64,000 nt of DNA. Source: Deltaproteobacteria bacterium. GTDB taxonomy: Bacteria; UBA10199; JACPAL01; JAHFST01. Of the stretch, positions 1-9,430 are shown piece after piece. The first letter of the stretch is position 1; each line of letters opens with the position of its first letter. The notes below the pieces were generated by a model. It was not told where the DNA came from. It did no database searches and worked only from the letters and a program-made list of their open reading frames with translations. Both the position numbers and the translations under genes were made by a program. The stretch is taken from the NCBI GenBank assembly GCA_023265625.1, contig JAHFST010000009.1, positions 62,001 through 126,000 on the forward strand. The letters run 5' to 3'.

Positions 1-177
1 CGATCCCTCATTGAAGATCTTCTCCAAAACGACTGGAAGACTAAACAACCTTTCTCCTCTTCACCCTTCATCGGCAACCCTGATTGGGTCATTCACAAAA
101 CCAAAATACTCCGTCTCTTCCGTCAACAACGACTCTCCTCCTGGAAACAACGATTCAGAGAACGGTTCGGGACCTAA
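1..177 (+). CDS. C-terminal end of an unidentified protein (cut by window start)
   Basis: Reading frame 1 is open from the first base to a TAA at 175-177 and gives a 58-residue, basic C-terminus ending in SSWKQRFRERFGT. The composition is normal protein (several Trp, Phe, Arg) rather than noise, so I take it as the end of a real gene that starts outside the window. I do not recognise the family; a loose likeness to transposase tails is not enough to name it. The 228 bases after it (178-405) are AT-rich and hold no gene. They probably contain the end of this transcript and the promoter of the next gene. Confidence 0.5.
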   Translation, partial: RSLIEDLLQNDWKTKQPFSSSPFIGNPDWVIHKTKILRLFRQQRLSSWKQRFRERFGT

Positions 178-405
178 ATATCATTTTGAAAATTGAGCAA
201 ATTCAGAAAATCAATGAATAGGTGTGTCGATTAGCCTCCACATAAAAAACACCTAGTTGAAACAAGTTCATTTTGTGTCTTATTTAGTTAAAATTAAGTT
301 AAACAAGCCACCAGACCCGATATCTTCATCATACTAGCCTTGTAAAATATCGCCCATGAAGAAAAAATCTCCATGTGACACAGATAACTCCGTCTTGAAT
401 ACGTC

Positions 406-2052
406 TTGTACGTCTTGAATAATCTGATAGACTTTCAAGCCTATTGGGAACTATACCCTCTTGTGGCTAAATCGAGAAAATCTCTCCGGATTGGCATCAT
501 CGATTTGGTGGCGCGGCAACCTACGAAGTCAATTTATGCCCGAATCGTTAATCCCAACTACACCTCTGTAATGCCCCAGGCCATTGCCGTCTGGATGGAA
601 CAGATGGGGCATGAGGTTTATTACATCACCTACACCGGTTTTGAAGACCTGTACCGCGATCTGCCGCAAGACATTGACTTTCTTTTTATCAGCACCTTTA
701 CGCAAAACGCGTATACCGCCTACAGTATTTCAAACATGTTTCGTCAGAAAAACATCGTCACGGCCCTGGGAGGCCCCCACGCACGTGCTTATGCCGATGA
801 TGCCAAATATTATTTTGATTATGTGCTGGGATTAACAGACCAAACCTTGATCCAAAATCTTTTGGAGGATTTTTCACCACATCCCGAAGAGGGAATCATT
901 TTAAGCGCGCCTCGACAGATCGACAATTTACCTAGTATTCGCGAACGATGGAAATTTGCCCAGAAAAATTTGGAGAAATCCCGCCTCATTCATGTGGTCC
1001 CCATGCTCGGCAGCCTGGGTTGCCCCTACAAATGTAGCTTCTGCATCGATAGTCAAATCGATTATCAACCTTTGTCTTATGATCAAATTCGGGAAGATCT
1101 GACCTTTTTACAAGCTCAGGAAAAGCCGCCGATCGTGGCTTGGTACGATCCTAACTTTGGTGTCCGATTTGATGATTACCTGGACATTATCGAATCAACT
1201 GTCCCATCTGGAAAAATGGCCTTCGGCGCCGAAAGCAGTCTCTCCCTGCTTTCAGAAACCAATCTGAAGCGTCTGAAAAAGAACAACTTTATTGTCATGC
1301 TACCGGGCATTGAGTCTTGGTTCGATTTTAACGGCAAATCGAAGCAACAGAATAATTTTGGCTTGGACAAAGTCAAGGCGGTGGCTGAGCAGGTCAATGT
1401 GGTGTTGCAACACATTCCTTATGTGCAGGTTAATTTTCTTTTTGGGTTAGATACCGATGTAGGCTCGGAGCCTTTTGAATTGACTAAAAAGTTTTCTGAT
1501 CTAGCGCCAGGAGCCTACCCTAATTTGGCCATGATCACCGCCTTTGGCAACTCAGCCCCATTGAATGTTCACTACCAGTCCGAGGGAAGGGTGCTGGATG
1601 TGCCCTTTTCGTTCTTAGATGGCAACTCGGGTCTCAACATCCGACCCAAAAATTACCCAATGGTAGAATTTTACGATCGCATGATCGATTTGGCGGCTTA
1701 CACAAACTCACCTCAAAGGATCTGGGGGCGGTTCAAGGCCAACAAACATCCCCTGCCTCGATGGATGAATTTACTCCGCTCCCTTTTATCCGGCCGAGGT
1801 ATTGGTGGCAATTATGGGGAGATTCGGCGTCACCTCATGACCGATCCGGAATTTCAGGCCTTTTATAGTGGCGATAGTATGAAGCCCCCTTCGTATTACC
1901 ACGACAAAATCCGCGCCAGTCTCGGGCTCTTTTACAATCACCTACCGCAAAAAACGTTGCATTACTTGAATCATGGCGAAGCGACCCCAAATCCAAGGAT
2001 CTCGAACGCACTCCCGATGCACACCAACGCACCTTTGGTTGCCAATTTATAA
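406..2052 (+). CDS. B12-binding domain radical SAM protein
   Basis: A two-domain radical SAM enzyme of the cobalamin-dependent type. Residues about 26-150 look like a B12-binding Rossmann domain (RIGIIDLVA at the start, ALGGPH near 120). The radical SAM barrel follows, with the [4Fe-4S] cysteines in CPYKCSFC (C206, C210, C213). Family members carry out methylations and other radical chemistry on lipids, antibiotics or peptides; the substrate here cannot be read. The start is uncertain: the frame opens with TTG at 406 without a good ribosome site, another TTG lies at 415 and a GTG at 463, and the first ATG (571) would cut into the conserved domain. rarA follows 21 bases later on the same strand, but the two are not functionally linked as far as I can see. 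Confidence 0.85.
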   Translation: MYVLNNLIDFQAYWELYPLVAKSRKSLRIGIIDLVARQPTKSIYARIVNPNYTSVMPQAIAVWMEQMGHEVYYITYTGFEDLYRDLPQDIDFLFISTFTQNAYTAYSISNMFRQKNIVTALGGPHARAYADDAKYYFDYVLGLTDQTLIQNLLEDFSPHPEEGIILSAPRQIDNLPSIRERWKFAQKNLEKSRLIHVVPMLGSLGCPYKCSFCIDSQIDYQPLSYDQIREDLTFLQAQEKPPIVAWYDPNFGVRFDDYLDIIESTVPSGKMAFGAESSLSLLSETNLKRLKKNNFIVMLPGIESWFDFNGKSKQQNNFGLDKVKAVAEQVNVVLQHIPYVQVNFLFGLDTDVGSEPFELTKKFSDLAPGAYPNLAMITAFGNSAPLNVHYQSEGRVLDVPFSFLDGNSGLNIRPKNYPMVEFYDRMIDLAAYTNSPQRIWGRFKANKHPLPRWMNLLRSLLSGRGIGGNYGEIRRHLMTDPEFQAFYSGDSMKPPSYYHDKIRASLGLFYNHLPQKTLHYLNHGEATPNPRISNALPMHTNAPLVANL

Positions 2053-2073
2053 GAAGCGTCATACAAGCAAACC

Positions 2074-3393
2074 ATGACGGAACTGTTTTCAGCGTTAGCT
2101 GAAGAAAAGTCGGCACCTAAGTTAGCCTCGCCCTTAGCCGACCGGATACGTCCACAAACTCTGGCAGAGGTCGTGGGTCAAACCCACCTGATAGGCCCCG
2201 AGGGGACACTGCGCCGCCAGATAGAATCGGACCAGATCCCTTCACTCATTCTATGGGGACCACCAGGCTCCGGAAAAACCACCCTCGCCCGCCTGATCGC
2301 CCACTACACGCAGGCCTCTTTTCAAAGTCTCTCGGCTGTTCTCGCGGGCATCAAAGAATTAAAGGAAATTATTGAGATCGCCCATAAACAACTGAAATTT
2401 CAGAATAAACGTACGATTTTATTTGTTGATGAAATCCACCGTTGGAACAAGGCTCAACAAGACGCCCTCCTCCCTCACCTCGAGGATGGAACGATTACCC
2501 TAATCGGTGCGACCACCGAAAACCCCTCCTTCGAGATCATTGCCCCACTCCTGTCCCGAACCAAAACTTACGTGCTAGAACCTTTGACCGAAGCAGACCT
2601 CATCATTCTGTTACAACGCACACTCGATGACAAGAAACACGGATTGGGGATGCTACAACTCACGATTGAACCCAATGCGCTGAGTTTCATCGCCCAAAGC
2701 TCCGATGGGGATGGCCGACGCGCCTTAAACACCCTAGAGATTGCCTCAACCCTAGCCAATTCAGATTCCAAATCGATCACACTAAAAATAGTGGAGGAGG
2801 CCTTACAGAAAAAAACCCTCCGATACGATAAATCCGGTGAGGAACACTACAACCTCATCTCTGCCTTCATCAAATCAATGCGTGGCTCGGACCCGGACGC
2901 CGCCATCTATTATCTGGCCCGGATGCTGGAGGCCGGTGAAGATCCCCTCTTTTTGGCCCGTCGCATGGTGATCTTTGCCTCCGAGGATGTCGGCAATGCC
3001 GATCCCCAGGCCATTCAGGTGGCCATGAGTGTGATGCAGGCCTTCGATTTTGTCGGCATGCCGGAGGGCTGGATCCCACTCGCCCAAGGGGCCACCTATC
3101 TGGCCAGTGCCCCTAAGAGTAACGCAAGCTATCGGGCCTACCAAAAAGCCAAAGCGGATGTTGAGCAAGAAGGGGCCCTCCCCACCCCAAAACATATCCG
3201 AAACGCACCAACTAAGTTGATGAAGGAGTTAAATTACGGTAAAGGGTACCAATACCCTCATGAATTTACGGGTAACTATGTCAAAGAGGAGTACCTGCCA
3301 GAAAAATTACAAGGCAAAAAATATTATGAACCGACAGACAATGGATATGAAAAGAGAATCAAAGAACACTTAGCAAACTTGAAAAACAGGTAG
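2074..3393 (+). CDS. rarA: Replication-associated recombination protein A (AAA+ ATPase)
   Basis: RarA/MgsA is a clamp-loader-like AAA+ ATPase that acts at stalled replication forks and on single-stranded DNA ends. The Walker A motif GPPGSGKT is at residues 62-69, Walker B ILFVDE at 115-120 followed by IHRWNKAQQD, and the sensor-1 region reads IGATTENPSFE. The C-terminal part has the usual tetramerisation and MgsA signature (GSDPDAAIYYLARML, DVGNADPQA). At 439 residues it has the normal family length. The ATG at 2074 lies 21 bases after the previous stop, and the thioesterase gene starts 8 bases after the rarA stop, so the two are probably co-transcribed. Confidence 0.95.
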   Translation: MTELFSALAEEKSAPKLASPLADRIRPQTLAEVVGQTHLIGPEGTLRRQIESDQIPSLILWGPPGSGKTTLARLIAHYTQASFQSLSAVLAGIKELKEIIEIAHKQLKFQNKRTILFVDEIHRWNKAQQDALLPHLEDGTITLIGATTENPSFEIIAPLLSRTKTYVLEPLTEADLIILLQRTLDDKKHGLGMLQLTIEPNALSFIAQSSDGDGRRALNTLEIASTLANSDSKSITLKIVEEALQKKTLRYDKSGEEHYNLISAFIKSMRGSDPDAAIYYLARMLEAGEDPLFLARRMVIFASEDVGNADPQAIQVAMSVMQAFDFVGMPEGWIPLAQGATYLASAPKSNASYRAYQKAKADVEQEGALPTPKHIRNAPTKLMKELNYGKGYQYPHEFTGNYVKEEYLPEKLQGKKYYEPTDNGYEKRIKEHLANLKNR

Positions 3394-3401
3394 GGGGTTC
3401 C

Positions 3402-3902
3402 ATGTCAAACGAAGCAGGCAAACCGGTTTCCGGATCGTCAATCGAAGTCACCCACTTGGTCCTTCCGCCCGATACCAATGCCTTGGGCACCATCTTTGGC
3501 GGACGCATTATGGAATGGGCCGATCTCGCCGCCTCCATCGTCGCGATGCGCCACACCCGCCAGGCCTGTGTCACCGCCTCAATGGACGCCCTGCATTTCA
3601 TCGCCCCCATCCATCTGGGGGATATCGTCGTCCTAAAGGCCGCCATCAACTATACCCACACCACATCCCTCGAAATAGGAGTCCGAGTCGAATCCGAAAA
3701 TCCCAAAACGGGGATCAGGTCCCATGCGGCCTCGGCCTATCTCACCTTTGTGGCCATTGATGCACAGGGAAAACCCATCCCAGTACCCGCCATCATTGCT
3801 GAGTCAGAAGCCGAAAAGCGCCGCCTCCTCGAGGCCCAAATGCGCCGCCAAGACCGCCTCACCCACCGGCAAGGCATCCAGGCCGCACGCCAGCAATCAT
3901 AG
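3402..3902 (+). CDS. Acyl-CoA thioesterase, YciA/hotdog family
   Basis: A single hotdog-fold thioesterase of 166 residues that would hydrolyse acyl-CoA to free acid and CoA in the cytoplasm. The family signature is clear: LPPDTNALGTIFGGRIMEW (start of the hotdog, substrate-binding Asn and the GG turn), then DLAASIVAM on the central helix, and DALHFIAPIHLGD in the strand that follows. The C-terminal 30 residues are a charged helix typical of the YciA/acyl-CoA hydrolase group. A GGGG-rich ribosome site lies just before the ATG, which is 8 bases after rarA. The chain-length preference cannot be predicted. Confidence 0.9.
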   Translation: MSNEAGKPVSGSSIEVTHLVLPPDTNALGTIFGGRIMEWADLAASIVAMRHTRQACVTASMDALHFIAPIHLGDIVVLKAAINYTHTTSLEIGVRVESENPKTGIRSHAASAYLTFVAIDAQGKPIPVPAIIAESEAEKRRLLEAQMRRQDRLTHRQGIQAARQQS

Positions 3903-3938
3903 GCGCAACTTTATCCTCAAACGACCGATAATCTCCAC

Positions 3939-4862
3939 ATGGGTGATGGTCCTCTTATCCGTATCAATGGCAAGGTTGTGGATTCTGACTGTGAACGCAT
4001 TGCCTCTGACGCAAGTGATGGTTTTTTCCCAGCCCCCAATGAGGTCCTGGTGTGTGAAGTCAAGGTTGGCTATACGGAGCGACTCCGCATCTCTTCTTAT
4101 CAAAAGAAACCTCCACGGGCCCTACTGCTCGATTCCCAACGACTGCTACCCTCCTCCTGTTTTCGATTTAGCCAGGGACACCTCTTGTTAGACTGGGACC
4201 AACGCTGGGACTGCCTCCCCCCGGCAACTGCGCAACAATCAGATCTCCTCATGCTCGACAGTCTGGCAAAACAAGAGTTAGGCAAAGCCTTCGATTTCAC
4301 CCAGCTCGACCAACAATACCCCAATCGAATTGAACAACTAACCCTGCAATGCCCCCGATTCATGGAAATATTCAAAAAAATTCTTCAACTGCCCGAAGTG
4401 GAATGTGAGGCGCCTCTCATTCTCACCACCCTATATCAGGAGACTCGCTTTCATATCTCCACCCTCAATGGAGCCGGATTAGGTCAATTTGACAATTACA
4501 CATGGGGCGTAGTCACTTCGAGTGAGCAATTTCAACAGTCCTGGAAACGACTTTTTGGGGAACCACCGCCAACGGTGCCTGGTCCTGGAGACTCAGTCAT
4601 CGCGGATATCCTGGCCATCGCCATTCGTTATAGCCGTATTGGGATCCAAGGTGGAATCTCCTTAACAGCAACCCCATCATCCAAAAACATCATGGCGGCA
4701 CGTTTTCTTTATGCGCAACCCAGAGAGATAAAAACAGCCCAGAAGATTTTGATCAAAGGTGAGAAAGCCGTGAGCGATCCTAATTTTCGCTGGCGCCTAC
4801 GTGACTTTGCCGCAAAAGAAGCCCAATTTGCAAATTGGTGGGCTGAAAAAACAAAAAACTAA
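3939..4862 (+). CDS. Unknown protein, possible lysozyme-fold (SLT-like) segment
   Basis: A 307-residue protein with no signal peptide and no clear family. The middle (about residues 160-195) reads ILTTLYQETRFHISTLNGAG then LGQF. This resembles the catalytic stretch of lytic transglycosylases (a Glu after the first helix, then aromatic, Asn and G-x-x-Q-F). If so, the Glu in QETRF would be catalytic. This is a weak pattern match, and the N-terminal 130 residues match nothing I know. The ATG at 3939 has no good ribosome site. Its TAA overlaps the stop of the convergent cytochrome gene (4859-4862), so the two transcripts meet tail to tail without a spacer. Confidence 0.55.
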   Translation: MGDGPLIRINGKVVDSDCERIASDASDGFFPAPNEVLVCEVKVGYTERLRISSYQKKPPRALLLDSQRLLPSSCFRFSQGHLLLDWDQRWDCLPPATAQQSDLLMLDSLAKQELGKAFDFTQLDQQYPNRIEQLTLQCPRFMEIFKKILQLPEVECEAPLILTTLYQETRFHISTLNGAGLGQFDNYTWGVVTSSEQFQQSWKRLFGEPPPTVPGPGDSVIADILAIAIRYSRIGIQGGISLTATPSSKNIMAARFLYAQPREIKTAQKILIKGEKAVSDPNFRWRLRDFAAKEAQFANWWAEKTKN

Positions 4863-5158
4863 GGTTGGAGCGATCTGACATAGCCCGCCAACTGACGCGC
4901 ATCACCTTCAGAAATCTGACCCGCAAACCGAGGCATCCGTCCCCGACCATTGAGGACAGTGGTAACAATAAGTGGCGGGTCGACCTTCGTGATCGCCGGA
5001 GGCGGAGGCTTTAACAACTTCCCAACCCGCCCATCCCCCTGACCCGTAGGACCGTGACAAATCACGCAGTTTTGTTGAAAGAAGTTAGCGGGATCGAAGG
5101 CGGGCAATGGTTTGCTCAAAAACAACATCATTAACAGGAAAAATATTTTACACGCCAT
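4859..5158 (-). CDS. Small c-type cytochrome (secreted, monohaem)
   Basis: A 99-residue monohaem cytochrome c for periplasmic electron transfer. Residues 1-20 form a signal peptide (MACK, then a hydrophobic run ending PLPA). The haem motif is CVICH (C31, C34, H35), followed by GPTGQGDG as in class I cytochromes of the cytochrome-oxidase/alcohol-dehydrogenase type, and the axial Met is in GRGRMPRF (M75). The C-terminal helix reads DARQLAGYVRSL. The open frame continues upstream to 5215, but that part is read from the 3' half of tRNA-Asp, so I take the ATG at 5158 directly before the signal peptide. It stands alone, with no oxidase genes nearby, so its partner is unknown. Confidence 0.85.
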   Translation of the reverse strand: MACKIFFLLMMLFLSKPLPAFDPANFFQQNCVICHGPTGQGDGRVGKLLKPPPPAITKVDPPLIVTTVLNGRGRMPRFAGQISEGDARQLAGYVRSLQP

Positions 5159-5188
5159 AGAAGACAAGAAATATTGCTGTAGACTTAG

Positions 5189-5262
5189 CGGGGACGACGG
5201 GGCTCGAACCCGCAACCTCCGCCGTGACAGGGCGGCGCTCTAACCAATTGAACTACGTCCCC
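5189..5262 (-). tRNA. tRNA-Asp (GTC)
   Basis: On the - strand the acceptor arms GGGGACG and CGTCCCC pair fully, the anticodon stem is CCGCC/GGCGG around the loop CTGTCAC (anticodon GTC), and the T arm is GCGGG-TTCGAGC-CCCGT. The discriminator is G. CCA is not encoded. A broken copy of its 5' half lies 60 bases away. Confidence 0.95.
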
Positions 5263-5320
5263 GCTAAGCCTACAAACACCCCTCGAGACCGACAAATTCA
5301 AATCCCTTCACCCCAAATCT

Positions 5321-5376
5321 TAACCAATTGCCCGCCAGAGGCGGGTCCGCCTCCGGCGGAAACTACGTCCCCACTA
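5321..5376 (-). pseudogene. tRNA-Asp 5'-half remnant split by a 30-nt palindromic insert
   Basis: On the + strand, TAACCAATTG (5321-5330) and AACTACGTCCCC (from 5361) repeat the bases of intact tRNA-Asp at 5241-5262, where they are contiguous. Here they are separated by exactly 30 bases (5331-5360). The remnant corresponds to the acceptor 5' strand and D arm. No anticodon arm follows, so it cannot make a tRNA. Confidence 0.75.
5331..5360. repeat. 30-nt double-hairpin palindromic insert
   Basis: Two 15-nt hairpins back to back: CCCGCC-AGA-GGCGGG and TCCGCC-TCC-GGCGGA. It interrupts the tRNA-Asp remnant precisely, leaving its flanks intact, so it behaves like a short insertion element. I see no second full copy in this window. 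Confidence 0.7.
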
Positions 5377-5415
5377 ACTGCACAAACGCTGATACTCGCC
5401 GTTCGGTCGACCCAA

Positions 5416-5487
5416 TGGGCGAAGCAGGGATCGAACCTGCGACATCTACCTTGTAAGGGTAGCGCTCTACCGCTGAGCTATTCGCCC
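5416..5487 (-). tRNA. tRNA-Val (TAC)
   Basis: On the - strand the acceptor arms are GGGCGAA/TTCGCCC, the D arm is AGCTCAGCGGTAGAGC, the anticodon stem is CTACC/GGTAG around the loop CTTACAA (anticodon TAC), and the T arm is GCAGG-TTCGATC-CCTGC. The discriminator is A and no CCA is encoded. The gene is 72 nt long. Confidence 0.95.
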
Positions 5488-5551
5488 AAACTGCGAGCTA
5501 CCCAGTAGCAATGAGCCATAGATATTTCAACCTAAAACTCTGATTTATAGA

Positions 5552-5605
5552 GAGCGAGCATTAACTGGACGGACTTGCTCCGGCCGGTTAAGCGGAGTGA
5601 ACGAT
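5552..5605 (-). repeat. Dispersed tRNA-proximal repeat, copy A
   Basis: Read on the - strand this begins ATCGTTCACTCCGCTT and ends AATGCTCGCTC. A second copy of almost the same length lies at 56281-56335 (ATCGTTCGCTCCGCTT ... AATGCTCGCTC). The ends are conserved while the middle differs but stays rich in GGCCGG-type palindromes. Both copies lie within 70 bases of a tRNA gene. Confidence 0.6.
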
Positions 5606-5637
5606 CCCTACCTCGACCTACCAGATGGGGGTTTCAG

Positions 5638-5657
5638 GGGGAGAGCGGTATCTCCCC
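5638..5657 (-). terminator. Hairpin downstream of lon, possible terminator
   Basis: GGGGAGA (5638-5644) and TCTCCCC (5651-5657) form a 7-bp stem with a 6-nt loop, 8 bases beyond the lon stop. There is no T-run after it in the lon direction, so it could be a weak terminator or only a transcript-end stabiliser. Confidence 0.4.
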
Positions 5658-5665
5658 TTGATTAG

Positions 5666-8116
5666 TTAGTGAGTCACCGAAGGAATCTCTCCCTGGCTCG
5701 GCCCAGGCGTCGTCGGGGTCGGGAAAGGCCCGCCAGGAATGACATTCCCCTCACCCTTCTTGAGGAAGGTATCGGGATTTTGCAACATCAAGGCATTCTT
5801 GAGGGCATCATCCACATGGGCGACCAAGATAATCTTGAGATCCTTCTTGATCTTGTCGGGTATCTCGGTCAGATCCTTTTCATTCTCCTTGGGGATAATG
5901 ATCGTCTTGACCCCCGCCCGATGAGCCGCCATTGATTTTTCCTTTAACCCACCAATCGGCAACACCCGACCACGCAACGTAATCTCCCCCGTCATGGCGA
6001 CGTCCTTACGAATCGGAGTCCGGAGCAAAGCGGAAACAATGGCGGTGGCCATGGCTACCCCGGCGGAAGGACCATCCTTGGGGACGGCCCCCTCAGGGAC
6101 GTGGATGTGAATATCAACTTTTTGATAAAAGTGCCGCGGTAAGCCAAGGGATTCAGCACGTGACCGCACATAACTCATCGCCGCCTGAGCTGATTCCTGC
6201 ATGACGTCACCCAGTTTTCCAGTAATCTTGAGACTCCCCTTACCCGGTAAAATGGTCACTTCGATGGTGAGGATATCGCCACCAAACTCAGTCCAGGCAA
6301 GACCTGACACAATGCCAATCTGATCTTTCTCTTCAATCAAACCGTAATGATATTTGGGAATTCCCAAATATTTCTGCAAACCAGCCGAAGTGACGGTGAT
6401 CTTCTTTTCCTTGCCATTTTCCGCAATCTTACGCGCCGCCTTCCGAGACAGTTTTTCCACCTCGCGTTCCAGATTTCTCACCCCAGCTTCCCTCGTGTAA
6501 TGACGGATAATCCCGCGAATAGCGCCTTCCGTAATCTCCAAATTATCCGGGGTCAAACCATGGGCCTCCAACTGCTTTTTGAGCAAATACTGATTGGCAA
6601 TGCTGAGCTTCTCCAACTCCGTATAGCCCGCAATCCTGATGATCTCCATCCGGTCCTGCAACGGCAGCGGGATGGTGTGCAACGAATTGGCCGTGGTGAT
6701 AAACATGACATTGGAAAGGTCATAATCCAAATCAAGATAATGATCCTGAAAGCTGGTGTTTTGTTCCGGATCCAACACCTCCAACAAGGCGGCCGATGGA
6801 TCACCCCGGAAATCCATACTCATCTTGTCGACCTCATCGAGCAAAAAGACAGGATTGCTGGAACCCGATTTTTTCAGACTTTGGATAATCTTACCGGGTA
6901 ACGCCCCGATGTAGGTACGACGATGTCCGCGAATCTCGGCCTCATCACGCACCCCACCCAACGAACAACGGATAAACTTCCGCCCCATCGCCCGCGCGAT
7001 GGACTTCCCGAGCGAGGTCTTGCCCACCCCTGGAGGGCCGACAAAACAGAGGATCGGGCCTTTCATCTTCTCGACCAGGCTGCGCACCGCCAGATACTCC
7101 AAGATACGCTCCTTGGGTTCCTTCAAACCAAAATGATCCTCATCCAGGATCCGTTCGGCTTCCTTAATATCCAATTTATCTTCGGTCACGTCATACCAAG
7201 GGAGCCCCAGGACCCAATCAATATAATTGCGCACCACCGTGGCCTCGGCCGACATGGGGCTCATCATCTTCAACTTCTTAAATTCCTTTTTAACCTTCTT
7301 CGTCGCCTCGGCGCTCATCTTCTTATTTTTAATCTTCTCTTCGAGCTCCTGCAGCTCGCTCTTAAACTCATCCCGCTCGCCTAATTCGCGCTGAATGGCC
7401 TGCATCTGTTCATTGAGGTAGTATTCCTTTTGCGTCCGCTCCATCTGCTTCTTGACCCGAGTCCGAATCTTCTTTTCCACCTGCAAGATCTCAATCTCCG
7501 CCTGGATTTGATTGCACAATTCCTCCAAACGTTCAGACGGATTATCGATCTCCAGGATCTTCTGTTTTTCCGGCAATTTTAACGAAAGGTGCGCCACGAT
7601 GGTGTCCGCCAACCGGGACGGATCATCGATGGTGGCCACCGAGGTCAACATCTCAGGAGGGATGCGCTTGTTCAACTTGACGTAAGTCTCGAAGGCGTTC
7701 TTTAGGCTGCGCGTCAGGGCCTCAATCTCCACTGTCACTTCTCGATTCTCAAAAATCTCTTCAATCTCCACGACAAAAAAGTTGGGATTCGCCACAAACC
7801 GTCGGATCCGGGCCCGCTTCTTCCCTTCAATCAAGACCTTCACCGTACCATCAGGCAACCGCAATAATTGAATGATCGTCCCGAGGGTGCCAATCTTGTA
7901 AATATCTTGGTCCTTTGGATCATTGGTCTTGGCATTCACCTGGGCGGCCAGCAGGATATCCTTCCCCTTCCCCATCGCCTCTTCCAAGGCGGCAATCGAC
8001 TTCTCGCGTCCCACAAACAAAGGGACCACCATGTGGGGGAAGACCACGATATCGCGCAACGGCAACAACGGAACCATTTGCCCACCCTTTTCCAGACCGT
8101 CTTGTGGCTCGCTCAT
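5666..8116 (-). CDS. lon: ATP-dependent protease Lon
   Basis: Lon degrades misfolded and regulatory proteins in the cytoplasm. The 816-residue chain has the N-terminal substrate-binding domain ([13 protein letters not shown] from residue 15), a coiled-coil linker (about 190-280), the AAA+ module with Walker A GPPGVGKT (360-367), and the C-terminal protease domain with the Ser-Lys dyad S684 (in PKDGPSAG) and K727 (in GGLKEK). A Gly/Pro-rich tail follows. A good AAGGA ribosome site precedes the ATG. It is the last gene of the tig-clpP-clpX-lon set, 57 bases after clpX, an arrangement widely conserved in bacteria. Confidence 0.98.
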   Translation of the reverse strand: MSEPQDGLEKGGQMVPLLPLRDIVVFPHMVVPLFVGREKSIAALEEAMGKGKDILLAAQVNAKTNDPKDQDIYKIGTLGTIIQLLRLPDGTVKVLIEGKKRARIRRFVANPNFFVVEIEEIFENREVTVEIEALTRSLKNAFETYVKLNKRIPPEMLTSVATIDDPSRLADTIVAHLSLKLPEKQKILEIDNPSERLEELCNQIQAEIEILQVEKKIRTRVKKQMERTQKEYYLNEQMQAIQRELGERDEFKSELQELEEKIKNKKMSAEATKKVKKEFKKLKMMSPMSAEATVVRNYIDWVLGLPWYDVTEDKLDIKEAERILDEDHFGLKEPKERILEYLAVRSLVEKMKGPILCFVGPPGVGKTSLGKSIARAMGRKFIRCSLGGVRDEAEIRGHRRTYIGALPGKIIQSLKKSGSSNPVFLLDEVDKMSMDFRGDPSAALLEVLDPEQNTSFQDHYLDLDYDLSNVMFITTANSLHTIPLPLQDRMEIIRIAGYTELEKLSIANQYLLKKQLEAHGLTPDNLEITEGAIRGIIRHYTREAGVRNLEREVEKLSRKAARKIAENGKEKKITVTSAGLQKYLGIPKYHYGLIEEKDQIGIVSGLAWTEFGGDILTIEVTILPGKGSLKITGKLGDVMQESAQAAMSYVRSRAESLGLPRHFYQKVDIHIHVPEGAVPKDGPSAGVAMATAIVSALLRTPIRKDVAMTGEITLRGRVLPIGGLKEKSMAAHRAGVKTIIIPKENEKDLTEIPDKIKKDLKIILVAHVDDALKNALMLQNPDTFLKKGEGNVIPGGPFPTPTTPGPSQGEIPSVTH

Positions 8117-8173
8117 AGGGATCCTTTGTTTGAAACTAGTATTTAGGCACTGGTTCCCACTTGTAAAGTGGGA

Positions 8174-9430
8174 TTAAGCTGATTCTGCTTTTTTATCGTA
8201 CACGATGACAGGTTCACTCTTCTTGAGGATCACGTCCTCATTGATCGTGATCTCCTTAATACTCGACTGACAGGGGATATCATACATGATATCGAGCATC
8301 ACCAATTCCAAGATAGCCCTCAAACCACGGGCCCCGGACTTACGGGTCAAGGCCTCTTTGGCCACAGCCGTCAACGCCCCCGGGGTAAACTTCAGCTTGA
8401 CCCGCTCGAACTCAAAGAGCTTCTGATATTGCTTCATTAAAGCATTGCGAGGCTTGGTCAGAATATCCATCAGGGCCGCCTCATCCAATTCATTGAGCGT
8501 CGCGATCACTGGCAAGCGTCCGACAAATTCCGGAATTAACCCAAACTTTATCAAGTCCTCTGTGAGCACGTCTTTCAGCGCATCGGAAAGATTAATATCT
8601 TTCTTGCTCTTTACCTCGGCGCCAAACCCCATCGACTTGGAGCCAGAACGACGTGCAATGATATCTTCAATCCCAACAAAGGCCCCACCACAAATAAAGA
8701 GGATATTGGTGGTATCAATCGGGATAAACTCCTGTTGCGGGTGCTTCCGCCCGCCCTTAGGCGGCACATTGGCCACTGTCCCTTCAATAATCTTAAGGAG
8801 GGCCTGCTGCACCCCTTCACCGGAGACATCGCGGGTAATGGAGGGGCTGTCCGATTTGCGGGAAATTTTGTCAATTTCATCAATGTAAACAATCCCACGC
8901 TCACAGCGCGCCTTGTCATAATCGGCCGCCTGCAATAAATTGAGGATAATATTTTCCACATCCTCACCGACATAACCCGCCTCGGTTAAGGTGGTCGCAT
9001 CCGCAATAGTAAAGGGGACATTTAAGATCTTGGCCAAGGTTTGCGCTAACAACGTCTTGCCAGAACCAGTCGGCCCCAGTAACAAAATGTTACTCTTCTG
9101 CAGCTCCACATCCCCGCTGACCGCCTTATTTTCAATCCGCTTGTAATGATTGTAGACGGCCACCGCCAGGATCTTCTTCGCCCGTTCTTGACCAATCACA
9201 TATTCATCGAGCACCTTCTTAATGTCAGAAGGCTTCGGCACCGAGGAGCGCGAAAAAATCTGGGTCGCCCGCACATTCTCTTCTGTAATGATATCATTAC
9301 AGAGATCGATACATTCGTCGCAAATGTAGACCGTGGGACCTGCGATTAATTTTTTGACTTCTTTTTGGGATTTGCCACAGAAAGAACAACAAAGATTGCT
9401 AGGATCATCTGTATAGGTTCGATTACTCAT
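8174..9430 (-). CDS. clpX: ATP-dependent Clp protease ATP-binding subunit ClpX
   Basis: ClpX unfolds tagged substrates and feeds them to ClpP. The N-terminal zinc finger has C15/C18 and C37/C40 (CSFC and CDEC). Walker A is GPTGSGKT (119-126), Walker B is VYIDEIDK (D184, E185), the pore loop is GGAFVG, and the ClpP-docking loop carries MGF (in SKSMGFGAE) in place of the common IGF. Its ATG overlaps the clpP stop in an ATGA (9427-9430), so the two subunits are translationally coupled. Length (418) is typical. Confidence 0.98.
   Translation of the reverse strand: MSNRTYTDDPSNLCCSFCGKSQKEVKKLIAGPTVYICDECIDLCNDIITEENVRATQIFSRSSVPKPSDIKKVLDEYVIGQERAKKILAVAVYNHYKRIENKAVSGDVELQKSNILLLGPTGSGKTLLAQTLAKILNVPFTIADATTLTEAGYVGEDVENIILNLLQAADYDKARCERGIVYIDEIDKISRKSDSPSITRDVSGEGVQQALLKIIEGTVANVPPKGGRKHPQQEFIPIDTTNILFICGGAFVGIEDIIARRSGSKSMGFGAEVKSKKDINLSDALKDVLTEDLIKFGLIPEFVGRLPVIATLNELDEAALMDILTKPRNALMKQYQKLFEFERVKLKFTPGALTAVAKEALTRKSGARGLRAILELVMLDIMYDIPCQSSIKEITINEDVILKKSEPVIVYDKKAESA

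Noticed and set aside
5159..5215. Upstream extension of the cytochrome frame
   Set aside because: It is translated from tRNA-Asp; the signal peptide starts at the ATG at 5158.
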